Made by a program: the position numbers and the translations under genes
Assembly (NCBI RefSeq): GCF_018614075.1
Contig: NZ_JAGGOZ010000093.1
Span: forward strand, 1 to 55,257
Reading direction: 5' to 3'
DNA: 55,257 nucleotides
Source of the DNA: Streptomyces sp. ISL-94
GTDB taxonomy: Bacteria > Actinomycetota > Actinomycetes > Streptomycetales > Streptomycetaceae
Shown: positions 37,744-45,952 of the stretch, one piece after another
How the letters are laid out: every line of letters starts with the position of its first letter
How positions within the stretch are numbered: the stretch's first letter is position 1
The notes under the pieces: model-generated
What the model was told of the DNA's origin: nothing
Database searches by the model: none
What the model saw: only the letters and a program-made list of their open reading frames with translations

Positions 37744-38454
37744 GTGAAGATCGCTATCTCCGGCACATATTCGGCCGGCAAGACGTCAACGGTCATGGCG
37801 TTGTCCCGCTACACCGGGGTCCCGCGCACCTTGGCCCGCACGATCCGGGAGATCCTGCCGGAGGCCGTGCCCGGCAAGGCCCTCGCGGAGGTCACGCCCG
37901 CGGAGTTCCTGCAGCTGATGCTGCGTCGGCACACAGGGCGAGCCGTACAAGAAGCCCTGCTCGGCGACCACTTCATCTCCGACGGCTCCTCGCTGCAGGA
38001 GTGGCTGTACGGTGCGGGGCGCGTCATCCACGGCATGAACCCGAATGCCAATGCGGGCAACGCGGGTGGGCGCGCGGTCGTGCAGGACGAGGAGATGCAG
38101 TTCTTCGCCAAGGCCGTCGATCAGTACGCGCTCGCGCTGAAGAGCCACGTGAAGAGCACCTATGACGCGTATGTGCACCTGGAGCACGAGCTGCCCATCG
38201 CCGCGGACGGACACCGGCCGATGAACGATGGCTTCCGGGCGACGATCGACAAAATGCTCCTGCAGACGCTGGACGAGCTGGAGATCCCGTACTACATCGT
38301 CCGGGGCACGATGTCGGAGCGTCTGACGCGGATCTGTGAACTGTTCGACCTCAAGCCCGTGTTGGGCCTGGACGAGGCCATCGAGCTCGCCCGCCAGGAC
38401 TACGCGGCCCAGGACTTCCGCCTGGAGACGGAGCGCGTCGCAACGGCCGCCTGA
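37744..38454 (+). CDS. P-loop NTPase, NadR-kinase-like (AAA_28 type)
   Basis: 236 residues. The Walker A motif ISGTYSAGKTSTVMAL is at the extreme N-terminus, then RTIREILPEAVPG, DHFISDGSSLQEWLYG (Asp suggesting a Walker B/base) and NDGFRATIDKMLLQTLDEL. This resembles the nicotinamide-riboside-kinase-like domain of NadR. A small-molecule kinase role is plausible; an ATPase role cannot be excluded. The GTG at 37,744 was chosen because the Walker strand begins there; GGAAAGG is 11 bp upstream. First gene of the plus-strand biosynthetic series, after the TetR operators. Confidence 0.75.
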   Translation: MKIAISGTYSAGKTSTVMALSRYTGVPRTLARTIREILPEAVPGKALAEVTPAEFLQLMLRRHTGRAVQEALLGDHFISDGSSLQEWLYGAGRVIHGMNPNANAGNAGGRAVVQDEEMQFFAKAVDQYALALKSHVKSTYDAYVHLEHELPIAADGHRPMNDGFRATIDKMLLQTLDELEIPYYIVRGTMSERLTRICELFDLKPVLGLDEAIELARQDYAAQDFRLETERVATAA

Positions 38455-38544
38455 CATCGGGGCGCACAGCCCCGGCTCGTCAATTCTCCCCATCGCTCCC
38501 TTTATCGCTCGCTCTTTCTACGTCATCCCGGGAGGGATCCCTTC

Positions 38545-39144
38545 ATGCCCAAGAAGCCGTCCATCGTCATCGCCTATCACTCCGGCTTCGGCCACACCGA
38601 TGTGCTCGCCGCAGCGGTCAGGCGGGGCGCTGTCGAAGCAGGAGCGGCCGATGTCGCCCTCGTACGCGTCGACAAGATCACTGATGAGCAGTGGCAGCTG
38701 CTCGACGATGCGGATGCCATCGTCTTCGGCTCGCCGACCTACATGGGTTCGGCCTCGGGCGACTTCCATGTGTTCGCCCAGTCCACCAGCAAGCGCTGGG
38801 CCTCGGCCGCCTGGCGGGACAAGCTCGGAGCGGGCTTCACCAACGCAGCCTGCAAGGCCGGTGACAAGCACTCCACCCTCGCCTACTTCGCCACGCTCGC
38901 CGCGCAGCACCAGATGAACTGGATCAACCTGGGCCTGCTCCCGGGCTGGCACACGAGCACCGAGAGCGAGAACGACCTCAACCGCCTCGGCTACTTCAAC
39001 GGCGCCGCGGCCAGCACCCCGGCCGACCTGCCCGCAGAGGGGGTCTCCAAGGCCGACATCGCCACCGCCGAGCACCTCGGCGAGCGGGTGGCCAAGCACA
39101 CGGCTGTCGTCCTGGCGGGCCGCGAGGCCCTCGGCGTCGCCTGA
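38545..39144 (+). CDS. WrbA-like flavodoxin-fold NAD(P)H oxidoreductase
   Basis: 199 residues. The FMN phosphate loop HSGFGHTDVLAAAV, VFGSPTYMGSASGDFH (isoalloxazine loop) and the third loop near LPGWHTSTESEN match the flavodoxin/WrbA fold. It may reduce a quinone or supply reduced flavin in the cluster; the FAD monooxygenase at 40,650 carries its own NAD(P)H-type fold, so a direct partnership is unproven. GGGAGGG lies upstream of the ATG. Confidence 0.85.
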   Translation: MPKKPSIVIAYHSGFGHTDVLAAAVRRGAVEAGAADVALVRVDKITDEQWQLLDDADAIVFGSPTYMGSASGDFHVFAQSTSKRWASAAWRDKLGAGFTNAACKAGDKHSTLAYFATLAAQHQMNWINLGLLPGWHTSTESENDLNRLGYFNGAAASTPADLPAEGVSKADIATAEHLGERVAKHTAVVLAGREALGVA

Positions 39145-39185
39145 GTCTCGGCCATCACCGCACCACGCACGGGAGGAAACCCCTC

Positions 39186-39611
39186 ATGACTGACACTTCC
39201 ACCACTTCCACCACTTCCACCACTGCCGACACCGTCGACGCGTTCTTCACCGCCTTCGGCTCCGGCGACACCGCGCAGATCCTCGCGCTCTTCGCCGACG
39301 AGGTCGCCTTCCGCGTCACCGGCGCACCGATCGTCCCGTGGACGGGCGAGCGCACCCGCAAGGAGCAACTCGCCGAGTTCTTCGGCCTGTTCGGCAAGGT
39401 CCTCACTGCGCCGGAGTCGTTCGAGGTCACCGGTCGCGTCGTACAGGACGAAGACGCCGTGGTGATGGCCAGGTGCGTCTTCGGAGTGCTGGCCACGGGC
39501 CGGAAGTTCACCAATCACTACGCGTTGCACTTCACGATCTCCGAGGGCCGCATCCGCCGCTACCACATGTACGAGGACAGCTACGCCATCGCTGAAGCGT
39601 TCGCCGCGTGA
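39186..39611 (+). CDS. SnoaL/NTF2-like protein 1
   Basis: 141 residues. An N-terminal Thr/Ser tract (TDTSTTSTTSTTADT, encoded by a 9-bp repeat) precedes an NTF2-like fold: VDAFFTAFGSGDTAQILALF, then VPWTGERTRKEQLAEFF and FTNHYALHFTISEGRIRRY. Such small proteins act as polyketide cyclases, isomerases or hydroxylases in tailoring. The stop overlaps a GTG of the transporter frame. The exact reaction is unknown. Confidence 0.82.
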   Translation: MTDTSTTSTTSTTADTVDAFFTAFGSGDTAQILALFADEVAFRVTGAPIVPWTGERTRKEQLAEFFGLFGKVLTAPESFEVTGRVVQDEDAVVMARCVFGVLATGRKFTNHYALHFTISEGRIRRYHMYEDSYAIAEAFAA

Positions 39612-39658
39612 CCTCGAGATCCAGCACTTCGGCAGTGCCCCCCCACGGAGCCCACCAG

Positions 39659-40609
39659 ATGAAACAGTCAGTACTTCTCATCCGCACCGGACTGGGTCCG
39701 GCCATCGGCGGGACGCTCTTCTTCGTCGCCGCCCACTACCTGCCGCCGACGCCCTACTGGGACGGCTTCTTCCGGGTGCTGCCCGCTGGCATCCTGCTGC
39801 TGGCGATCCGCCGGGGCCTGCCCCGTGGCTCCTGGTGGTGGAAGTCGCTTGTGCTCGGCACGCTCAACATGGGTCTGTTCACCGTGTTGCTGCTGATCTC
39901 TGCCCAGCGCCTGCCCGGGGGTATCGCGGCCACGCTGAACGCGATGTCCAGCCTGGTGGCCATCGCGGTCGCATCGGTGATCCTCAAGGAGAAGATCCGG
40001 CCGCATCACTACATCGCCTGCCTCATCGGTGTCGTCGGTGTTGCGCTGCTCGTGCTGCGCAGCTCGGCGGCGCTCGACGCGATAGGCGTCCTGGCCGGTA
40101 TCGGCAGTGCGTCCAGCATGGGCGTCGGCACCGTTCTGGCGCGCAAGTGGGGCCGTCCGGAGGGAGTGCACAGCCTCACCACGGCGGGGTGGACCCTGCT
40201 CGGGGCGGCCGTCTTCCTGCTGCCGCTGGCGTTCCTCTTCGAAGGCCCGCCGCCGAGCTTCACCGGCGAGCAGCTGCTGGGGCTCACCTGGGCCGCGTTC
40301 GTCGTCGGCGCGCTCGGCTTCGCCCTCTATCTCTCCGGCGTCCAGCGGCTGCCGGTCTCCCTGACCGCGCCGCTCACCCTGATGAACCCGGTCACGGCAG
40401 CCCTGCTCGGCTGGGTGGCGATCGGGGAACGCTTCACCCCCCTGCAGACCCTCGGGGCCGTGCTCGTCTGCGGCGCGATCGTCCTGGTCGCGAACCCGAA
40501 CATTCTGGGCCGCTTCTTCACCAAGCCGGAGCCGGAGCCTGATCCGAAGCCGGCGCTGACGGCCGCGATAGCCACCGACGACGCGAAAAGGATCGGGTCG
40601 CCTTCCTAG
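39659..40609 (+). CDS. EamA/DMT-superfamily exporter
   Basis: About 316 residues with ten predicted helices in two EamA repeats (GGTLFFVAAHYLPPTPYW; LGLTWAAFVVGALGFALYLS) and a hydrophilic Pro-rich C-terminal tail. The ATG at 39,659 has GGAG nearby; an in-frame GTG at 39,608 that overlaps the upstream stop is also possible. Placed between tailoring genes, it is the likely exporter or self-protection pump for the cluster product. Confidence 0.87.
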   Translation: MKQSVLLIRTGLGPAIGGTLFFVAAHYLPPTPYWDGFFRVLPAGILLLAIRRGLPRGSWWWKSLVLGTLNMGLFTVLLLISAQRLPGGIAATLNAMSSLVAIAVASVILKEKIRPHHYIACLIGVVGVALLVLRSSAALDAIGVLAGIGSASSMGVGTVLARKWGRPEGVHSLTTAGWTLLGAAVFLLPLAFLFEGPPPSFTGEQLLGLTWAAFVVGALGFALYLSGVQRLPVSLTAPLTLMNPVTAALLGWVAIGERFTPLQTLGAVLVCGAIVLVANPNILGRFFTKPEPEPDPKPALTAAIATDDAKRIGSPS

Positions 40610-40649
40610 CCCGCGACGCGACGTGTTCCTGAGGAGAACGAGAGAAGGC

Positions 40650-42311
40650 ATGAAGAACTACGACGTCGTAGTGGCCGGCGCCGGACCGACCGGCCTGGTA
40701 CTGGCTGGCCTGCTGTCGCGGGCGGGGGTGAAAGTACTGGTCGCGGAACGCCGACTCCACCGCGGCGACCGGCCCAAGGCGGTCGTGCTGCATGCGCCGA
40801 CCCTGGAGCTTCTCGACTCCTTCGGTCTCCTCGACGATGTGGTCGCCCGCAGCATCCCGCTCGAGCGGTTCGCCTTCCACGTTGGCGGGGCGGGAGAGTT
40901 CTGCGCCGACATGACCGGCATGGACAGCCATGTGGACGGCTATCGGAACCTGCCGCAGCCGGTACTGGAGGGGCTGCTTGAGAAGTACGCGCTCGAATAC
41001 GGAGCGCACATCGAATACGGCGTCAGCTACGTGTCCCACGACGCGGAGGACTCCGGCATATCGGTCCGCTTCGAAGGCCACGATGACGTCCGCTGTACGT
41101 ATCTTCTCGGCAGTGACGGTCCGCGCAGTGCTGTGCGGCAGACGCTGGGCATCCCCATGATCGGCCGCAGCCTGACCACGAGCTATCTCCTGGTCGAGGG
41201 GATCCCGCAAGAACTCGTCGGCCGGAACGAGGTCGGCGTGCATGTCGGGAAGAACGGCATGGTCACCATGATGCCGCTCCCCGACGACCAGGTACTCATG
41301 GCCGGACCGGTGGTGTCCGGACTCAGCTTGGAACGCGGCGCGGAAGTGCCGTGGAGCCAGATTGCCGATGCCATCGAGACGTTGGGCTTCGGCAGTCGTC
41401 TGCGGCTGTCGCAGGCCATACGTACGAGCCACTATTCCGTGGACCTGCGGGTCGCCGAACGCCTGGTGGCCGGCCATGTCGTACTGGCCGGCGATGCCGC
41501 CCATTTGAACACGCCCGCCGGCGGGCAAGGGCTCAATCTCGGTATCGGTGACGCGGTCGCACTGTCCTGGCGCATTCTCGTGGCCTTGAACAATGATGAC
41601 TCGGGAGTGCTCGCGGGATATGATGAGGAGCGTCGTCAATTCGCCGCGAAGATAGGGCAGACGACATTCCTCGCGCCGCTTATCGACCGCATGCGGGCAG
41701 CGAATGACGCGACGCTGCCGGCCATTCAGGAAGAGCTCAACGAGCTGGCGCTGAGCTGGAGCCAGCTGTACCCCGGCCCAGGGAACTGGAACGGCGCTCA
41801 CTATGAGCTGGGCGTCGGAGCACGCGTTCCGTCCTGGATCAGGACCGACGCGGGGCTGATCCCGTTTCTTGCCCCGAGCGACCGCATCGACGGTTCGACA
41901 TTGGTGCTGTTCGACGGCGCCGAAACCGGAGCCGTCGAAAGCGGACTCCCGATTCCCCCGGTGCGGGAAGTGCACCGGATCTCTCGACCCGGCAGTGGCC
42001 GGGTCACCGTACCGGCGCACGCCAGGGGGCTCCTCGTGCGCCCGGATCGACGGGTCGCGAAAGTGCTGGGGGGACCAGGACATCTCGACGGCGTTCGCAG
42101 CCTGAAACACCTCACCGCACCGGCTCCGTTTTCACTGAATTCCAATTCACCAAAGAGAGAAGAATTCCATGTCATTTCCTGCCATGCCCAAGGCTGTCCA
42201 CCAGTTCTACGCCGGTTCGCTTGCCGCCGACGCCGAGCAGTGGGGCGGAGCGTTCGCCGAGGACGCGCTCTTCCACGACCCGGTCGGGAGCGAGCCGATC
42301 CGAGGTCGTGA
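40650..42311 (+). CDS. FAD-dependent aromatic-type monooxygenase
   Basis: Up to 553 residues. The FAD-binding GAGPTGLVLAGLLSRAG is at residues 10-26, then LLGSDGPRSAVRQTLG and the second FAD motif VLAGDAAHLNTPAGGQGLN; the C-terminal thioredoxin-like domain ends LLVRPDRRVAKVLGG. This is the PHBH-like group A family that hydroxylates polyketide aromatics. The frame runs 143 bp into the next gene with an Arg-rich non-conserved tail, so the true end may be near 42,130 with a lost stop or frameshift. Local GC is lower around 41,560-41,720. Confidence 0.87.
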   Translation: MKNYDVVVAGAGPTGLVLAGLLSRAGVKVLVAERRLHRGDRPKAVVLHAPTLELLDSFGLLDDVVARSIPLERFAFHVGGAGEFCADMTGMDSHVDGYRNLPQPVLEGLLEKYALEYGAHIEYGVSYVSHDAEDSGISVRFEGHDDVRCTYLLGSDGPRSAVRQTLGIPMIGRSLTTSYLLVEGIPQELVGRNEVGVHVGKNGMVTMMPLPDDQVLMAGPVVSGLSLERGAEVPWSQIADAIETLGFGSRLRLSQAIRTSHYSVDLRVAERLVAGHVVLAGDAAHLNTPAGGQGLNLGIGDAVALSWRILVALNNDDSGVLAGYDEERRQFAAKIGQTTFLAPLIDRMRAANDATLPAIQEELNELALSWSQLYPGPGNWNGAHYELGVGARVPSWIRTDAGLIPFLAPSDRIDGSTLVLFDGAETGAVESGLPIPPVREVHRISRPGSGRVTVPAHARGLLVRPDRRVAKVLGGPGHLDGVRSLKHLTAPAPFSLNSNSPKREEFHVISCHAQGCPPVLRRFACRRRRAVGRSVRRGRALPRPGRERADPRS

Positions 42312-42567
42312 GGCCATCCTCGCAAAGCTGCGCAAGGTGATCCCGCTGTTCGACCCGTTCATTGGCATCACCCCGACCGAGGCCTACACCACCGGCGGCG
42401 AGACGGCTGTCTCCTGGCGCGGCGCCGTGGTCACCACCGACGGCAACCCCGTCAACTGGTCCGGCATCTCGGTCTTCCGCCTCGACGACGAGGGGCTGAT
42501 CGCCGAAGCGCGCCTGTACTTCCACCACGGTGTCTTCTCCGCGCAGGCACAGCTCGGCGCCCACTGA
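42169..42567 (+). CDS. SnoaL/NTF2-like protein 2
   Basis: 132 residues, starting SFPAMPKAVHQFYAGSLA after AAAGAGAGAAG. The NTF2-like fold shows EDALFHDPVGSEPIRGRE (active-site His/Asp pattern of ketosteroid-isomerase-like proteins), AVSWRGAVVTTDG and ISVFRLDDEGLIAEARLYFHH. Its 5' end lies inside the open frame of the monooxygenase gene. It probably acts as cyclase or dehydratase/isomerase on the pathway intermediate; not closely similar to SnoaL-like protein 1. Confidence 0.83.
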   Translation: MSFPAMPKAVHQFYAGSLAADAEQWGGAFAEDALFHDPVGSEPIRGREAILAKLRKVIPLFDPFIGITPTEAYTTGGETAVSWRGAVVTTDGNPVNWSGISVFRLDDEGLIAEARLYFHHGVFSAQAQLGAH

Positions 42568-42684
42568 CTCGGGCACTCGCAGGGGCGCCTGCCGAGAAGG
42601 ACCAGGCGCCCCTGCCGCCCTCCCCCGCGGCACCGGACCGGGGAGGGCCGCAATCACCAACTGCTAAGGGGGAGGACCACAACC

Positions 42685-43668
42685 ATGCAGACAACCGGCC
42701 TGGGACAACCACTGCGCATCGCCGACGTGGATGACGTTCTGGGAGATCGTCACGCGCGCTTCTTCGGAGAAGGCTTCAAGCGAGTCACCTATACGCTGGC
42801 CGACGTCACCATCACCCCCAGCACCGCCACGTCCTCGGGCCAGGTCCATGCCTTCGCGGGCATCCATCTGCCCGAGACATGGTCCCGCAAGGGGCAGACC
42901 CTCCAGCGGCCGCATCTGTCGACTCTCGACGGGATGCTCCTCGCTGCCCAACTCACCGGCCTGTACGCGGCACATACGCATCGTCTCGGGCCCGATGCGC
43001 AGTTCCGGGTCCGTGCCATGCGCCTCAAGGCCGGCACCATGCCCGACGAAGAAGGGCTGGAACGCTTCGGTGTGACCGCCCGGCGTCTCTCGACCACCGC
43101 TTCCCCGTACACGTCCGGCTGGTCCCTGACCACCGCGGACTGCACGATCGGCTCCATGAGCGTACAGATCGAGGCCGAGCATCCCACGGCGGACCAACCC
43201 GATGGCGCGCAGGGCTCCTACGCCACCGCCGAAGAACTGAACGGCCCCTGGAACTCCGCCGTGTTCGGCTTCTCCCACCGCCACCGCAGCCAGCACCTGG
43301 AGGACGTGGTGACGGACATCGCCGAAGGCACCGCGCATGCCCGGTTGACCCTCGTCGACACCCCTGGTCAAGGCCCCGCAGCGGCACAGGAGCCGACCGC
43401 GATCGACCTGTTCGTCTCCGCCCTCCAGCTCGGCCAGGTTCTGCTCTATGAACTCGACAACTTGAGCCGAGCGGAATCCAACACGCTTTGGATGCGCAGC
43501 ACCACGTTCACCTCCACCACCGAAGCCGAGCCCGACGGCCGCTTCCGGGTGGCGCTCGGGAGGTCCAACGAACTCCCCTCCGCCGAGGGCACTTGGCGTA
43601 CCGCGCAGATCACCGCTGCTCTCGGCGGCACCAAGGTGACCTGCAACGTCGCCCATCTCCTGCCCTGA
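42685..43668 (+). CDS. AvrD-family protein (syringolide-synthase-like double hotdog)
   Basis: 327 residues. Characteristic stretches: VLGDRHARFFGEGFKRVTYT at the N-terminus, WSRKGQTLQRPHLSTLDGML, LAAQLTGLYAAHTHRLG, LKAGTMPDEEGLERF and CTIGSMSVQIEAEHP. I recognise these as the AvrD family, whose Pseudomonas syringae member makes syringolides from a beta-ketoacyl thioester and a pentulose. The neighbours (KAS III, ACP, HAD phosphatase) supply the expected acyl donor and dephosphorylation steps. AAGGGGGAGG precedes the ATG. Family call is from memory of motifs and should be verified by profile search. Confidence 0.65.
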   Translation: MQTTGLGQPLRIADVDDVLGDRHARFFGEGFKRVTYTLADVTITPSTATSSGQVHAFAGIHLPETWSRKGQTLQRPHLSTLDGMLLAAQLTGLYAAHTHRLGPDAQFRVRAMRLKAGTMPDEEGLERFGVTARRLSTTASPYTSGWSLTTADCTIGSMSVQIEAEHPTADQPDGAQGSYATAEELNGPWNSAVFGFSHRHRSQHLEDVVTDIAEGTAHARLTLVDTPGQGPAAAQEPTAIDLFVSALQLGQVLLYELDNLSRAESNTLWMRSTTFTSTTEAEPDGRFRVALGRSNELPSAEGTWRTAQITAALGGTKVTCNVAHLLP

Positions 43669-43699
43669 GCCAGCTGCCGTACACCGGGAGGCAACCATC

Positions 43700-44716
43700 G
43701 TGCACCACACCTCCGTCGCGTTGACTGGCCTGGGCAGCTATCTGCCTCCACAGCGCATCACCAACGACTCCCTCTGCGACCGCCTCGACACCACCGACGA
43801 ATGGATCACCTCGCGCACGGGCATCCGCAGCCGCTACTGGGCTGGTCCAGGCGTGGCAACGAGCGATCTGGCCGTCGAGGCCGGGCACCGCGCCCTCAAG
43901 TCGGCAGGGCTCGACGCAGAGCCCGGCGCAGTGGACCTCGTCGTGCTGGCCACCACCACACCCGACTACCCCTGTCCCGCGACCGCTCCCGATGTGGCGG
44001 CCCGTCTCGGCCTCGGACCCGTTCCGGCCTACGACATCGCCGCGGTGTGTTCCGGATTTCTCTACGCCCTCGCGGCCGCATCGGCGCAGATCGTTGCCGG
44101 GCTGGCGCGAACCGCACTGGTCATCGGGGCCGAGACCTACTCCACCATCCTCAATCCCGCTGACCGCACCACCAATGTCATCTTCGGCGATGGCGCCGGC
44201 GCGGTGGTGCTCAGCGTGGCGAGCGACCAAGAGCCCGGCCTTCTGCTCGCCATGGACCTGGGCTCCGACGGCACCGGCCGCGACCTGATCACGATTCCGG
44301 GCGGCGGTTCACGCGGGCGCGCCACCATGGCGGAACCTGCCGTCGACGGCCACTACTTCACGATGCAGGGCAAGAAGGTGTTCACCGAGGCCGTCAAGCG
44401 GATGACCGAGTCCTCGCAGACCGTGCTCGACCGACTGGGCTGGACACCCGACCAAGTCGACTGGCTCGTGGGCCACCAGGCCAACGTACGCATTCTCAAC
44501 GCGGTGGCCCGTGGACTCGGCATTCCCCAGGAGCGCGCGGTCATCAACCTCGACAGGGTCGGCAACACATCCGCGGCCTCGATACCCCTCGCGCTCGCCG
44601 ACGCCGCCGCGGACGGCTCTCTCACACCGGGCTCCCGCATCCTGCTCACCGCATTCGGCGGTGGCCTCACCTGGGGGGCCGCCGCGCTCACCTGGCCGGA
44701 CATCACCGCCGCATAA
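43700..44716 (+). CDS. 3-oxoacyl-ACP synthase III (FabH-like KAS III)
   Basis: 338 residues with an intact Cys-His-Asn triad: Cys in DIAAVCSGFLYAL, His in VGHQANVRIL and Asn in RVGNTSAASIPLAL. Also WITSRTGIRSRY and FGDGAGAVVLS. Because Asn is retained, it should condense an acyl-CoA starter with malonyl-ACP rather than act only as an acyl transferase like CerJ/ChlB3-type relatives. GTG start after GGGAGGC. It lies between AvrD and ACP genes, so the product is probably a beta-ketoacyl-ACP for AvrD. Confidence 0.93.
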   Translation: MHHTSVALTGLGSYLPPQRITNDSLCDRLDTTDEWITSRTGIRSRYWAGPGVATSDLAVEAGHRALKSAGLDAEPGAVDLVVLATTTPDYPCPATAPDVAARLGLGPVPAYDIAAVCSGFLYALAAASAQIVAGLARTALVIGAETYSTILNPADRTTNVIFGDGAGAVVLSVASDQEPGLLLAMDLGSDGTGRDLITIPGGGSRGRATMAEPAVDGHYFTMQGKKVFTEAVKRMTESSQTVLDRLGWTPDQVDWLVGHQANVRILNAVARGLGIPQERAVINLDRVGNTSAASIPLALADAAADGSLTPGSRILLTAFGGGLTWGAAALTWPDITAA

Positions 44717-44772
44717 CAAGCCTGCCGCACCCGACATGAAGTCCTGCGCCCGAGACAGACAAGGAACCCGAC

Positions 44773-45021
44773 ATGACCACCAAGACCCTGCCGCTGACTG
44801 ACCTCCTGCTCGACATCCTGCGCACCGAGTACGGAGTCCCGGACAGCACCGACGCGGACACCGGCTTCGACACCCTCGACTTCGATTCCCTGGTCCTGCT
44901 CGAACTCGCCGTGGACCTCTCACGCCGCTTCGACGTCGAAGTCGCCGACGACGAACTCCAGGCTGCCGGGACCGTAGCCGCCATGGCGGACCTCCTCACC
45001 TCCAAGGGCGTCCAGGTCTGA
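44773..45021 (+). CDS. discrete acyl carrier protein
   Basis: 82 residues, acidic, with the phosphopantetheine serine Ser39 in TLDFDSLVLLELAVDL. The four-helix ACP pattern is complete (helix I LLLDILRTEYG; helix IV VAAMADLLTSKG). It directly follows the KAS III gene and is presumably its partner; it is separate from the ACP domain of the PKS. Confidence 0.92.
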   Translation: MTTKTLPLTDLLLDILRTEYGVPDSTDADTGFDTLDFDSLVLLELAVDLSRRFDVEVADDELQAAGTVAAMADLLTSKGVQV

Positions 45022-45092
45022 TCCGTTGCGCGCCTTCGCCGGCGCCGGGAGCCCCGGCGTCGGCGAAGGCGCGACGCTCACACAGGAGAAAC

Positions 45093-45800
45093 ATGAGTCC
45101 CCAACCCCTGGCCTTCTTCGACGTCGACGGGACCCTCACCACCGGCACCACGCTCTTCCGGTTCCTGCGCTACTACCTGGCGGCGCAAGGCCACCGATCG
45201 CATGTCTATGAGCAGCGGCGTCAGCAGCTGAAGGCCATGACGGCCGTGGGCGTAAGCAGAGAAGACACCAATCGCGCCTACTTCGCCAACTTCCACAACG
45301 CCGACGCGGTCGACATGTCCCACCTGGCACGCGCCTGGTTCAAAGCAGAACTTGCCCGAGGCGGCTTCTTCAACGGGAGCGCGGTTGATGTCCTCAACCG
45401 TCACAAGGCCCGAGGCGAGGCCGTCGTCATCGTCTCCGGATCCTTCCCCGCCGTACTCTCACCGCTCGCAGAGCACCTCGGCGTAGCCGAAGTCTGGGCG
45501 ACCGCACCTGAGATCACCGATGGCCGGTACACCGGACAACTCCTCAGGGCGCCGATGATCGGCAAGGCGAAGGTCGATGCCGCGCGGCTGGCAGCCTCGA
45601 TACACCGGACCGACCTCGCCGACTGCTACGCATACGGAGATCACCTGTCCGACCTCCCGCTCCTCCAGGCGGTGGGAACCCCCGTCGTCATCAGGGGAGA
45701 CCCAAGGCTGGACGAGTATGCGCAGCAGCAGCGCTGGACCGTGCTCCCCGGCGCTCCCGAGCCCCCGGAGATCCCGCTGGGCGCATGCATCGCGGCATGA
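45093..45800 (+). CDS. HAD-IB family phosphatase (SerB-like)
   Basis: 235 residues. Motif I FFDVDGTLTTGTT with Asp10/Asp12, motif II Ser in VIVSGSFPAVLSPLAEHLG, Lys in MIGKAKVDAARL and motif III/IV YGDHLSDLPLL are all intact. It closes the AvrD-KAS III-ACP block. Removal of phosphate from an acylated sugar-phosphate intermediate is a reasonable inference, parallel to the phosphatase step in gamma-butyrolactone biosynthesis. ACAGGAGAA precedes the ATG. Confidence 0.9.
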   Translation: MSPQPLAFFDVDGTLTTGTTLFRFLRYYLAAQGHRSHVYEQRRQQLKAMTAVGVSREDTNRAYFANFHNADAVDMSHLARAWFKAELARGGFFNGSAVDVLNRHKARGEAVVIVSGSFPAVLSPLAEHLGVAEVWATAPEITDGRYTGQLLRAPMIGKAKVDAARLAASIHRTDLADCYAYGDHLSDLPLLQAVGTPVVIRGDPRLDEYAQQQRWTVLPGAPEPPEIPLGACIAA

Positions 45801-45852
45801 GCCTGAGTTCGACCGCCGTCAAGCCGGGTGATGCCGGAGAGGTGGGGGCGGG

Positions 45853-45952
45853 GCGGCCTCTTCGGTCGCGGCGGTGTAGACGGGCTTGAGGAGCTTTGCG
45901 ATCTTGTCCCGGTCCTGGCGGGCGGCATAGCGGAAGGAGTTCCGCAGGAGGT
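45853..45952 (-). pseudogene. IS256-family transposase remnant, left fragment
   Basis: Read on the minus strand this is LLRNSFRYAARQDRDKIAKL then LKPVYTAATEEAA, the well-conserved middle of IS256 (mutator-type) transposases. It continues the fragment at 48,136-48,437 and was separated from it by the ISAzo13-type element. Homology ends at about 45,853, 52 bp after the HAD gene. Confidence 0.85.

Noticed and set aside
43700..44716. KAS III as an AviN/ChlB3-type acyltransferase for the PKS product
   Set aside because: Those relatives often have an altered triad; here Cys-His-Asn is fully retained, so true condensation is more likely. The alternative is not excluded.
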